Shown: positions 6,311 through 14,067, counted from the first letter of the stretch. The stretch: DNA of 15,188 nucleotides from Verrucomicrobiaceae bacterium (GCA_947463285.1 CANHTV010000038.1:1-15188); one strand, 5' to 3'. Numbers and translations: made by a program. The notes: generated by a model from the letters alone, not told the origin.

Positions 6311-6934
6311 ATGAAAAACGTATCGTTTCAAATCATCTCCAAAGCAGTCATTACGGCCGCTTTTGCTCTGCTCGTCAGCAGCTGCGCCACCAAGAAATCT
6401 AGCGCTCGTTACTCACCATCCTTTGACCCACCAGCCAAAGCCGTGACGAATCCATCTGCCGTCAAAGTCAAGCTCAGCACCAGCGCGCAGCGCGTCTATG
6501 TGGTGCAGGGTAGCGAAGTATTGCTCGCCACCCCCTGCTCCGTGGGCACAGCCAGCACACCGACACCACACGGCACGTTTTCCATCTACAGCAAACAGGC
6601 CAACCGCCGCCGCCAAAGCTCCCCAGGAGCTGGTTATCCGATGACGTTCTGGATGGAATTCAAGACTGCGTACGGCATGCACTGGGGCTGGGTAAAGCCT
6701 TATCCTTGCACACACGGCTGCGTCCGCCTGCCAATCAAATCTGCCCAGAAAATTTTCAGCATGGTGCAGGTTGGAACACCTCTGATCATCGCCTCCAGCC
6801 ATCCTGAAGACGCCACCATCGGCAAGACCCTGCCTGTGCTGGACGACAGCACTCTCGCTGACCCACCAGACTCCTACATGATGGGCAGCCAAGTCTTCAC
6901 AGACGCGGCCAAGGGCAAAATCTACACCTACTAA
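6311..6934 (+). CDS. L,D-transpeptidase (YkuD) lipoprotein
   Basis: YkuD enzymes make 3-3 cross-links in peptidoglycan or attach proteins to it, using a catalytic cysteine. The frame is open from 6272, but the ATG at 6311 gives a clean lipoprotein signal: MKNVSFQ, a hydrophobic stretch (9-22) and a lipobox ending LVSSC with Cys25 as the lipidated residue. The mature 183 residues include a linker (26-50) and the YkuD domain (about 51-160). It starts with the strand VKVKLSTSAQRVYVVQG, passes through TPTPHGTFSI (84-92), and ends in the active site with His124 and THGCVRLP (134-141), where Cys137 is the nucleophile. The tail to 207 is short and unassigned. The missing Asp or Gln after the lipobox suggests outer-membrane delivery by E. 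coli rules, which may not hold here. Confidence 0.9.
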   Translation: MKNVSFQIISKAVITAAFALLVSSCATKKSSARYSPSFDPPAKAVTNPSAVKVKLSTSAQRVYVVQGSEVLLATPCSVGTASTPTPHGTFSIYSKQANRRRQSSPGAGYPMTFWMEFKTAYGMHWGWVKPYPCTHGCVRLPIKSAQKIFSMVQVGTPLIIASSHPEDATIGKTLPVLDDSTLADPPDSYMMGSQVFTDAAKGKIYTY

Positions 6935-6959
6935 ACCTTACCTTCTCCCCTTCCCTGAA

Positions 6960-8195
6960 ATGCCTGCCGCACCGTCATCACGTCGAGTCAATGTCCGCAC
7001 CCCTGAAGTCATGGAGCGCGTTCAAGCGGAGGTGGAAACCCATTACCGCAGCGTCTTGGTTGAAGCCGTCAGGGCAAAAGGGAGCGTTTTAAATATTGGA
7101 AACACCACCGTGCGGCTAGCCCGCGATTTCGGCTTCTGTTATGGAGTCGAGCGCGCCATTGATCTGGCCTATGCCGCACGGCGTGTGTTCTCTGACCGCC
7201 GAGTCTTTCTACTCGGTGAGATCATCCACAATCCTGAGGTCAACCGTCAACTGACGGAGATGGGCATCGTCAGTATCCCCATCAGCCAGCAGGAAGAAAA
7301 AGTCGCTAAACTTAGCGCTGAAGACGTTGTCATCGTGCCAGCTTTCGGTGCTGAGACGAGACTGATGAAGCTCATTTCCTCCCGTGGCTGCATGGTGGTG
7401 GACACCACCTGTGGCGATGTGATGAGCGTCTGGAAGCGTGTGCGCAACTACGCCAAGACCAGCTTTACCTCCATCATTCATGGCAAGGCCAGCCATGAGG
7501 AAACCCGCGCCACTTCCTCCCGCGCCCTAGGTGATGACGGAAATGGTCATTACCTCGTCATCCTGACTCTGGCGGATGTCGATTATGTCTGTGACTACAT
7601 TCGCCAAGGCGGAGACAAGGCCGCCTTTTATGAGCGCTTCAAAGGTGCTGATGCCTACTCAAACGGCTTCGATCCAGACATTCATCTTACACGCATCGGC
7701 GTGGCCAATCAGACAACGATGCTGAAGTCTGAGACCGAAGAAATCCAGCGCCGCCTCAAGAAAGCCATCGAAGATCGCGATGGTGTTGGCAGCCCCAATT
7801 TCCAAGTTTTCGACACCATCTGTGGCGCTACGCAAGAGCGGCAAGATTCCCTTTTTGGATTGCTTCAGCAGCCTCTAGACATCCTGCTCGTCGTCGGTGG
7901 TTACAACAGCTCCAACACCACCCACCTCGTCGAGATCGGCGAGCAGCAGCTGCCAACTTTTTTCATCCGCACGGCGGAATGCCTGACCTCCCTGGAGCAG
8001 ATCGTGCATTTTGATCTGCATTTGAAAGCTGAAAAGACCAGCTACTCAGGAAAGCTCGCTGGTGAAGAGCCCATCACCATCGGCATCACAGCTGGAGCCT
8101 CCTGCCCGAACAATCTTATCGAAGACACCCTACTGCGCATCTTTGCCCTGCGTGGCATCACCTCAGATCAGGTCAAAGAAAGTGTCGGGCTGTAA
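6960..8195 (+). CDS. ispH: HMBPP reductase IspH, plant/cyanobacterial type
   Basis: IspH (LytB) is the [4Fe-4S] enzyme that reduces HMBPP to IPP and DMAPP, the last step of the MEP isoprenoid pathway. The protein has 411 residues, about 100 more than E. coli IspH, and has the layout of plant and cyanobacterial HDR: an N-terminal conserved domain (1-55) before the catalytic core. Cluster ligands are Cys60 in FGFCYGVERA, Cys151 in DTTCGDV and Cys288 in TICGATQERQ. Active-site residues are His90 in EIIHNPEVN, His174 and His179-Glu180 in IIHGKASHEE, and the SSNTTHL serine/asparagine set (317-323). The LADVDYVCDYI-QGGD block (204-219) and RIGVANQTTMLK (245-256) also belong to this subtype. The start at 6960 has a pyrimidine-rich leader instead of a Shine-Dalgarno sequence. 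Confidence 0.95.
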   Translation: MPAAPSSRRVNVRTPEVMERVQAEVETHYRSVLVEAVRAKGSVLNIGNTTVRLARDFGFCYGVERAIDLAYAARRVFSDRRVFLLGEIIHNPEVNRQLTEMGIVSIPISQQEEKVAKLSAEDVVIVPAFGAETRLMKLISSRGCMVVDTTCGDVMSVWKRVRNYAKTSFTSIIHGKASHEETRATSSRALGDDGNGHYLVILTLADVDYVCDYIRQGGDKAAFYERFKGADAYSNGFDPDIHLTRIGVANQTTMLKSETEEIQRRLKKAIEDRDGVGSPNFQVFDTICGATQERQDSLFGLLQQPLDILLVVGGYNSSNTTHLVEIGEQQLPTFFIRTAECLTSLEQIVHFDLHLKAEKTSYSGKLAGEEPITIGITAGASCPNNLIEDTLLRIFALRGITSDQVKESVGL

Positions 8196-8238
8196 GCGCC
8201 AGCCTTGCCAGTCCAGAAACAAGACCTAGGATCACCGC

Positions 8239-9207
8239 ATGAGCCAGCCGACCAAGGTTAAGCGTCCCGCATCCATCACCGTGGAGGATTTTTTCAAGCA
8301 CAACGAGAAAGCCCTCAAGCTGCGCTGCGTTGGCACAGACGTTGGTTTTTCACGCAAAATCTGGGAACCGTCTGTAAATCGTCCGGGACTCGCTCTGTCC
8401 GGTTTCTTCACCTACTTCGCCTACAAACGCATCCAGATCATCGGCAACTCCGAGCTGTCATTTTTAGAAGGCCTGGAGCCCAGATTGCGCGCCGCACGTT
8501 TTAGCCAGCTCTGCACCTGGGACATCCCCTGCCTCGTCGTGGCTCGTGGTCACCGTCTCGATGACGAACTCGTCCAGATCGCCAATGAAGCGGGCATTTC
8601 CGTGTTCCAGACGAACATCGTCACCATGAAGTTCCTGAATGCTGCGACGATCAAGCTCGAAACAGCCTTTGCTCCGACCATGATGGTGCATGGCTGCTTG
8701 GTGGACGTACAGGGCATCGGCGTCCTCATCCAGGGAAGCAGTGGCAGCGGGAAAAGTGAAAGCGTCATCGGCCTCCTGCAGCGCGGAGCCAGCCTCGTTG
8801 CTGATGATGCCGTGCGTCTACGCCTCATCGAGGATCGCGAGATCATCGGCACAGCTCCCGACATGACCCGAGACATGATCGAAATCCGAGGCCTCGGCAT
8901 TCTCAATGTCGCAGCCCTCTTTGGAGTAGGCTCCGTGCGCATGAGCAAACGCCTGGACCTCCTCGTGAATCTCGTTCACCTCAAAGACGCTGAAGACCTC
9001 GAACGCGTTGGCACCGCCTGCATCACGCACGACCTCATGGGCCTAAGCATCCCCAAGGTGGACATCCCCGTCGCGCCTGGACGCGATGTCGCTGGCCTCA
9101 TCGAACTCGCAGCCTTGAACTACAAACTTCGCGCCTTTGGTTACAACAGTGCCGTAGAGTTTGATCAAAGGTTGTTGAAAAAGATGGCAGACGATCAATT
9201 AGGTTAG
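8239..9207 (+). CDS. hprK: HPr kinase/phosphorylase
   Basis: HprK adds phosphate to a serine of HPr using ATP or pyrophosphate and removes it again, linking energy and carbon status to regulation. The 322-residue protein matches the usual 310-330. The N-terminal domain (1-140) is followed by the kinase core: His151 in MMVHGCLVDV, the P-loop GSSGSGKS (166-173), LVADDAVRL (187-195) with Asp189/Asp190, the family signature EIRGLGILNVAALFG (215-229), and the C-terminal PVAPGRDVAGLIELAALNYKL block (277-297) that couples the phosphorylase activity. ptsH lies 24 bp downstream, so enzyme and substrate are almost certainly co-transcribed. ispH ends 43 bp upstream. Start: ATG at 8239, preceded by a weak AGGA. 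Confidence 0.95.
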   Translation: MSQPTKVKRPASITVEDFFKHNEKALKLRCVGTDVGFSRKIWEPSVNRPGLALSGFFTYFAYKRIQIIGNSELSFLEGLEPRLRAARFSQLCTWDIPCLVVARGHRLDDELVQIANEAGISVFQTNIVTMKFLNAATIKLETAFAPTMMVHGCLVDVQGIGVLIQGSSGSGKSESVIGLLQRGASLVADDAVRLRLIEDREIIGTAPDMTRDMIEIRGLGILNVAALFGVGSVRMSKRLDLLVNLVHLKDAEDLERVGTACITHDLMGLSIPKVDIPVAPGRDVAGLIELAALNYKLRAFGYNSAVEFDQRLLKKMADDQLG

Positions 9208-9231
9208 TACAGTCAGAAAAGCTTCACTCGA

Positions 9232-9504
9232 ATGACGATCAACAAAGAACTCACGATCCGCAATAAAATGGGCATGCACGCCCGTCCGGCCGCGCAGTTC
9301 GTTAAACGCGCCAGCAAATACAAGTGCGACATCTGGGTGGAGAAAGATGACGAGCCCGTGAATGGCAAAAGCATCATGGGCCTCATGATGCTGGCCGCCG
9401 GTCGTGGTGAAACCATCAAACTCACCACTGAAGGCACCGACGCCGAGGCCGCGATGGCAGATCTCGAAGACCTCGTCAACACCGGTTTTGGAGACGTGGA
9501 GTAA
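9232..9504 (+). CDS. ptsH: Phosphocarrier protein HPr
   Basis: HPr is the small phosphate carrier of the PTS. The 90-residue protein carries both regulatory sites: His16 in GMHARPAA, phosphorylated by enzyme I, and Ser47 in NGKSIMGLMML, the HprK target. The strand-helix order is normal, ending with the AAGRGETIKLTTEGTDAEAA block. Because Ser47 is kept and hprK is adjacent, the serine switch should work. Enzyme I and sugar-specific EII genes are not in the window, so whether His16 is used for sugar uptake or only for regulation is unknown. The start at 9232 follows a leader without a Shine-Dalgarno sequence. Confidence 0.96.
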   Translation: MTINKELTIRNKMGMHARPAAQFVKRASKYKCDIWVEKDDEPVNGKSIMGLMMLAAGRGETIKLTTEGTDAEAAMADLEDLVNTGFGDVE

Positions 9505-9700
9505 AACCATTTTTTTATCACTGCGTCTGCGACATACCGTTCAGGTGCTCAAAATCATTCGGCATCAGCACCTGGGCTGAATAGTTTCGCCAACAATCGG
9601 GCCAGGCGACTTCTTTAACATGACCAACTGAAGCGTCAATGGAATCGAGACTCGGCTCGAACTTGCTTTTAAGCCGTGGTGCTGCGACACACGAAGACGA

Positions 9701-10597
9701 ATGTCCGCCCCCAAAAACGATCCTGATTCCCATTACAATTTACGTCGTGGTGCGGGCTGGATGCTAGGCTCTCTGGTAGGATTTACGATGATGGCACTGT
9801 TGGTGAAGTATCTGGGCAGCGAGCGAGGTGTCAGTGGCTGGTGGGCACTGCTATTTCGCGCCATTGTGGGAGTGATCGTCGTCGGGGGGCTCTACCTGCC
9901 AGCCGGCCAAGTAAGCTTTTGGCGAGCTGCCACTGGCTGGATGCTCGTTTCACGAGGAGTACTGGGGGCCCTGGGCACAGCGGCCTATTACCTGACACTA
10001 CCAAAGCTTGGCGCAGGCAAGGCGACGCTCATCGGCAACACCTGGGTGATCTGGGCAGCACTGCTGGCTGTACCGATGCTTGGGGAGCTACTGACCTGGA
10101 GGAAAGTCGCCGGCATGCTACTGGCCGTGTTTGGCATCGCGCTGATCACTGGGCTGCAAGGTGGTGACATCAGTGTCTTTGGCCGCTATGAACTCATTGC
10201 TATAGGAGGTGCGCTGGTGGCGGCGGCCGTCGTGGTAGTGATCCGCCAGCTGACACGCACGGAGAGCAGCGGAACCATCTTTGCCAGCCAGTGTCTTTAC
10301 ACCGGGCTGCTGGCTTTGCCGATGTGTGGGTTTTACTCCTGGCCCGGGTGGCTGGATCTGGCACTGCTGACTCTGGCTGGCGTCATGGCCGCCTGGGGCC
10401 AACTGGGGATGACGGAGGGTTTCCGTTACCTGCCCGTCAGTATCGGTGGTGCCTTTCAAATCTTGCTCCCTCTTTGCATCACACTCTGTGGCTGCATGCT
10501 GTTTGGTGAGACTTTTACTCTGATACAGATCGCAGGGGCGGCGCTCATCCTCACAGGCTGCTACGGGGTGGTGATGCCTTCGCGACGGTCTCCCTAG
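9701..10597 (+). CDS. EamA/DMT-superfamily membrane permease
   Basis: The 298-residue protein is strongly hydrophobic and looks like a ten-helix drug/metabolite transporter built from two EamA repeats, about 18-150 and 163-293. Each repeat ends in a typical helix pair: LAVPMLGELLTWRKVAGMLL-type at about 121-140, and the CGCMLFGETFTLIQIAGAAL stretch at 263-282. The conserved glutamates in GELLTW and GETFTL and the glycine-rich final helices are standard for the family. A short hydrophilic N-terminus (1-16) and the basic end PSRRSP fit an inner-membrane protein. The substrate (amino acid, metabolite or drug export) cannot be told from the sequence. It lies 196 bp after ptsH and is probably transcribed separately. 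The ATG at 9701 fits the family start. Confidence 0.88.
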   Translation: MSAPKNDPDSHYNLRRGAGWMLGSLVGFTMMALLVKYLGSERGVSGWWALLFRAIVGVIVVGGLYLPAGQVSFWRAATGWMLVSRGVLGALGTAAYYLTLPKLGAGKATLIGNTWVIWAALLAVPMLGELLTWRKVAGMLLAVFGIALITGLQGGDISVFGRYELIAIGGALVAAAVVVVIRQLTRTESSGTIFASQCLYTGLLALPMCGFYSWPGWLDLALLTLAGVMAAWGQLGMTEGFRYLPVSIGGAFQILLPLCITLCGCMLFGETFTLIQIAGAALILTGCYGVVMPSRRSP

Positions 10598-10764
10598 ATG
10601 CGCAGACCAAAGCACGTAGCGCGAAAAGAAAATGAAAGGTCGAAGATGGCAGAAGGCACGATCAAATTCCATAAAACAAACAGGCTTATCCGCCAGCTTC
10701 CGCACAGACGTAAGCACTCCCATTTTCCATGACTCCATTGTGTAAGCGCTGCTACAGGTGGGAG

Positions 10765-10784
10765 TTGTCGAAACATCTCGACAA
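10765..10784 (+). other. Hairpin in the leader of the PQQ-propeller gene
   Basis: TTGTCGA (10765-10771) and TCGACAA (10778-10784) form a perfect 7-bp stem with the 6-nt loop AACATC, 34 bp before the ATG at 10819. The downstream sequence CCCGTTTTCGTTTCTCC is only loosely T-rich, so it is a poor terminator. It could shape the leader RNA or be chance. The rest of the 221-bp gap after the permease shows no recognised gene. Confidence 0.35.
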
Positions 10785-10818
10785 ACCGGCCCGTTTTCGT
10801 TTCTCCTCAAATCCCTGC

Positions 10819-12159
10819 ATGAAATCACTGTCCCTCCTTGCTCTCATCCTCGCTGCCTCCTTTGCTCACGCTGAAAACTGGCCAAACTGGCGTGGCCCGA
10901 ATCAAGATGGTTCCAGCCCGGAAAAAAACCTCCCGGCGAAGTTCAGCAAGACAGAAGGCGTGAAGTGGGCGGTCGATGTGCCTGCAGTGTCTGCTTCTGT
11001 GCCCGTCGTCTGGGGTGACAAAGTTTTCCTCACCGCGCCGATCCAGGACAAACAACAGCTCGTCGGTCTGTGCTACGACGCCAAAACAGGCAAGGAACTC
11101 TGGCGCAAGGTCGTCTCCGAAGGCGGCCTGCAATGGGATAACAAGAGCAATCTGGCCAGCCCCTCCCCTGTGACCGATGGCGAGCGTGTTGTCTTCCTCT
11201 TTGCGGATGCCGTGGCGGCTTCCTTTGATCTCGCCGGCAATCTTCAGTGGAAGCGCGACTTCAAGGAAACTCATGGTGCCTTCGCCACCCAGTGGACCTA
11301 TGGTAGCAGCCCGGTGCTCGATGGCGGCAAGCTCTACATCCAGGTGTTGCAGCGCAATGAAACCTTCGTCTTCCAAGGCTTCGATAAAGGCACGCCAGGA
11401 AAGGACATGAGCAGCTACATCCTGGCCGTCGATCCAGCCACGGGTAAAGATCTCTGGAAACACATCCGCCCCACCCACTCACAGGTGGAGTCGCTGGAGT
11501 CCTTCTCCACACCGGTCTTCTGCGACCACGCAGGCAAGCGCGTCATGCTCATCTCGGGTGGTGATACCTTGACACTGCACGATGCTGCCTCCGGCGCTGA
11601 ATACAGCCGCATCGCCACCTGGAATCCCCTTGGCGAAAGTTATAACAAATTTTACCGTCTCGTCCCCTCCCCCGTCGTCGGTGATGGCGTGGCCCTGGCC
11701 TGCGCCCCGAAAAAATCCCCCGTCTTCGCCTTGTCACTCGACAGCAAGGGCAAGGACGTCGCCCCGCTCTGGAGCAGTGATTCCAAAATCGTCTCCAGCG
11801 ATGTCTCCACGCCTGCTTATTATGAAGGCAGCTTTTACGTGCTGGATAGCGACCGCCGGACCATCAGCCGCGTCGAGCCCAAAACCGGCAAAGTCCTCTG
11901 GACGGGCGACACTGGCAGCAAATCCAAATTCGAAGGCAGCCCGACCGTGGCCGATGGCAAAATCTACGCCACCAACTTCTGGGGCGATGTGTATGTCGTG
12001 AAAGCAGGCGGCGATAGCTTCGAGCTGCTCTCCGTCAATGAGATGGGCAACGGCACCAAGCCCAATGGCGACGCCGCCAGCTGCCGCAGCAGCATCGCCG
12101 TCTCCGGTGGCTGCCTGTTTGTCCGCACCCAGGACAAGCTCTACTGCATCGGCCAGTAA
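10819..12159 (+). CDS. Secreted PQQ-like beta-propeller (BamB-type) repeat protein
   Basis: A signal peptide (1-18: MKSLSLLALILAASFAHA, cleavage before ENW) leads into NWPNWRGPNQDG, the entry motif of many Planctomycete and Verrucomicrobial PQQ-repeat proteins. The 446 residues then form blades whose tryptophan-containing repeats are visible: YDAKTGKELWRK (86-97), FDLAGNLQWKR (136-146), VDPATGKDLWKH (204-215) and VEPKTGKVLWTG (352-363). The alternating 'SPVxDGxKLY' strands (SPVLDGGKLYI, SPTVADGKIYA) complete the fold. Such proteins are periplasmic and often act as scaffolds; here neither the PQQ-binding residues nor dehydrogenase domains are seen, so no enzyme activity is claimed. The frame is open from 10729, but only the start at 10819 gives a signal peptide. 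The ThuA gene follows 30 bp later. Confidence 0.85.
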   Translation: MKSLSLLALILAASFAHAENWPNWRGPNQDGSSPEKNLPAKFSKTEGVKWAVDVPAVSASVPVVWGDKVFLTAPIQDKQQLVGLCYDAKTGKELWRKVVSEGGLQWDNKSNLASPSPVTDGERVVFLFADAVAASFDLAGNLQWKRDFKETHGAFATQWTYGSSPVLDGGKLYIQVLQRNETFVFQGFDKGTPGKDMSSYILAVDPATGKDLWKHIRPTHSQVESLESFSTPVFCDHAGKRVMLISGGDTLTLHDAASGAEYSRIATWNPLGESYNKFYRLVPSPVVGDGVALACAPKKSPVFALSLDSKGKDVAPLWSSDSKIVSSDVSTPAYYEGSFYVLDSDRRTISRVEPKTGKVLWTGDTGSKSKFEGSPTVADGKIYATNFWGDVYVVKAGGDSFELLSVNEMGNGTKPNGDAASCRSSIAVSGGCLFVRTQDKLYCIGQ

Positions 12160-12189
12160 GTCACTTCACGCCCTTCCCTTCCCCCTCTT

Positions 12190-13146
12190 ATGCGCCTCCT
12201 TTTCTCCACCCTCTGCCTCCTCAGTTTCGCCGCTCAGGCCGTCACACCGGATGGCAAACACAAGCTCGTGCTCATCGCTGGCAAGCCCTCCCACCCCCCG
12301 GGAATGCATGAGTTCAAAGCCGGAACCACCCTGCTGCAAAAATGCCTCACCCAAATCCCGAACCTCGTGGTGGATCGCCACGAAATGGGCTGGGTCAAAG
12401 ATGAAGCCACCTTTGCCGATGCAGATGCCGTGGTGATTTATGCCGATGGTGGCAAAGGCCATCCCGCAGTGCAGGAAAATCATCTGGCCACGATTCGGGG
12501 ACTGGTGGGCAAAGGCGTCGGTTTTGGGGTCATGCACTACGGCGTCGAGGTCGTGCCCGAGCTCGGCGGTGCCGAATTCAAGGAATGGCTCGGCGGGCAT
12601 TACGAGAACAGCTTTTCCTGCAATCCTATCTGGGAGCCTGAGTTCAAGAGCTTCCCGGCCCACCCAATCACCCAAGGCGTGAAGCCGTTTCAGATCTCGG
12701 ACGAATGGTACATCAACATGCGTTTCCGCTCGGCTTTCAAAGACGGCATCGTCGCCGCTGAAGATGCCGGCATGAAGTTCGTGCCCATCCTCGTGGCCGT
12801 GCCGCCAGATGCCACCCGCGACGGCCCCTATGTTTACCCCAAAGGCCCCTACCCTCACATTCAGGCAGAAAAAGGCGCCCCCGAAGCCACTATGTGGGCC
12901 GTGGAGCGGGCGGATGGCGGACGCGGTTTCGGTTTCACCGGCGGACATTTCCATAAAAACTGGGGTAATGATGACTTCCGCAAAACCATCCTGAATGCCC
13001 TGCTCTGGATCAGCAAAGTGGAGGTGCCCGCCGATGGCGTCGCTTCAAGCGTGACCGCAGACGAGCTCTCCTCCAAACTGGACACCAAACCAGCGCCCAA
13101 GCCGAAAAAGACCGCGATGCTCACCCCACGTGTCTTCGAGCGCTGA
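12190..13146 (+). CDS. Secreted ThuA-domain (trehalose-utilisation-like) protein
   Basis: The signal peptide (1-17, ending FAAQA) is followed by a ThuA domain with a class I glutamine-amidotransferase-like fold. The core begins KLVLIAGKPSHPPGMHEF (25-42) and continues with ADAVVIYADGGKGHP (78-92), a flexible loop, then GFGVMHYGVEV (111-121), LGGHYENSF (134-142), HPITQGVKPFQISDEWY (158-174) and the family end GRGFGFTGGHFHKNW (244-258). The C-terminal 40 residues are a low-complexity Pro/Lys/Ala-rich tail. ThuA proteins often sit in sugar-use or sulfatase clusters in these phyla, but their reaction is not established. Its close spacing after the PQQ-propeller gene suggests an operon and a shared periplasmic role. 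Its stop lies 7 bp from the stop of the opposing gene. Confidence 0.88.
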   Translation: MRLLFSTLCLLSFAAQAVTPDGKHKLVLIAGKPSHPPGMHEFKAGTTLLQKCLTQIPNLVVDRHEMGWVKDEATFADADAVVIYADGGKGHPAVQENHLATIRGLVGKGVGFGVMHYGVEVVPELGGAEFKEWLGGHYENSFSCNPIWEPEFKSFPAHPITQGVKPFQISDEWYINMRFRSAFKDGIVAAEDAGMKFVPILVAVPPDATRDGPYVYPKGPYPHIQAEKGAPEATMWAVERADGGRGFGFTGGHFHKNWGNDDFRKTILNALLWISKVEVPADGVASSVTADELSSKLDTKPAPKPKKTAMLTPRVFER

Positions 13147-13153
13147 GCTTGCA

Positions 13154-14062
13154 TCACTCCACCTTCTCTGATTCACCATTGGTGATGCAGCAGGCAATGG
13201 CCTCGGAGGTTACCAGTAATCGCTGGCGGAGTGGAAATGCTGCATCCGCCAGCTGACGCTGCTCTTTTTCGTATTGAGCGCGGCCTTCAGGAGTTTCAAT
13301 CAAGATTGGTTCATAACCGAGGTGTCGTAGGTCATAAGGGCTAGCTCGCATGTCTAGCTCACGCCCGGCACAGGCATGAGCAAAGCATTCACCGATCAGG
13401 TCTGAGCCGATCCAGGGCCAGAGCTTGGATGACCATTTATAGAGGTCCATATTCGCATGGAGGCAGCCCCCCTGCTCCATCTCTAGGCGCGTCTCTAAAA
13501 CAGGTTGCCACTGATTCATCGGCAGGGCTCCGGGCGTGAAAAAACGATAGGCGTCGTAATGCGAGCAGCAGAGTACCTGGCTCTCAAGAAAGGCGGCGAG
13601 ATCAGCCGCTGGCATTCTCAGTTCAAAGCCATGATGACGGATTTCTTCCGCCGTCTGCTGATAAACCATGGCCCACTCATGCAATCCGAAACAGCGAAAA
13701 CGAGGCGGACGCTCCTGAATACTCCGGCATAAACGGCTGATCCAGCGGGCGAGGTCCTGTGTCTGCGGCCTCAAAGCTCTGACATCCAAGCGCAGGCACT
13801 GATCCTGCCGGATGATCGGAGCTGTCTGCAACCAAGGCATCGCGGCCAAGTCAGCCTCCTCAACAACGATCCAGACCCCAAGAGGAGGCAGCCATTGCTT
13901 GAGTTTGGCAGGAGAAAAATTGTAGTAAGTGAAAAGGAAATCATGAACCGGATGCTTTTCAGCACGGCTGCGTCTCTGGACAAAAGCATCAGCCAGATGA
14001 GCTACACGCTCCAAATTGGCAGCACGCCTTGGCTGCCACTCGTCAGTATTCCAGGAAGTCAT
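13154..14062 (-). CDS. Conserved protein of the so-called '3-methyladenine DNA glycosylase' family
   Basis: The protein of 302 residues belongs to a family I recognise from actinobacterial and Verrucomicrobial genomes, usually labelled '3-methyladenine DNA glycosylase'. That label is not backed by a Tag, AlkA or Mpg fold visible here: I see no helix-hairpin-helix and no Mpg motif. Its conserved blocks are HPVHDFLFTYYNFSP (37-51), CFGLHEWAMVY (124-134), PGALPMNQWQPV (177-188), GCLHANMDLYKW (199-210), ELDMRASPYDL (235-245) and ETPEGRAQYEKEQ (256-268). The density of His, Asp, Cys and Tyr in these blocks suggests an enzyme. Function: unknown. A TTG start at 14071 would overlap the upstream stop, but the ATG at 14062 is more plausible and starts 5 bp after that stop, which suggests translational coupling with the upstream propeller gene. 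Confidence 0.8.
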   Translation of the reverse strand: MTSWNTDEWQPRRAANLERVAHLADAFVQRRSRAEKHPVHDFLFTYYNFSPAKLKQWLPPLGVWIVVEEADLAAMPWLQTAPIIRQDQCLRLDVRALRPQTQDLARWISRLCRSIQERPPRFRCFGLHEWAMVYQQTAEEIRHHGFELRMPAADLAAFLESQVLCCSHYDAYRFFTPGALPMNQWQPVLETRLEMEQGGCLHANMDLYKWSSKLWPWIGSDLIGECFAHACAGRELDMRASPYDLRHLGYEPILIETPEGRAQYEKEQRQLADAAFPLRQRLLVTSEAIACCITNGESEKVE

Positions 14063-14067
14063 TGGGA

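Noticed and set aside
10118..10828. 236-codon minus-strand frame over the permease 3' half and the following gap
   Set aside because: The permease frame has clear hydrophobic helices. The antisense product is Cys/His/Gln-rich and unlike a real protein.
13173..13185. Palindrome TCACCA-T-TGGTGA near the end of the minus gene
   Set aside because: It lies within coding sequence, has a 1-nt loop and no T-run, and competes with GCATCAC/GTGATGC. It is not a convincing terminator between the convergent genes.
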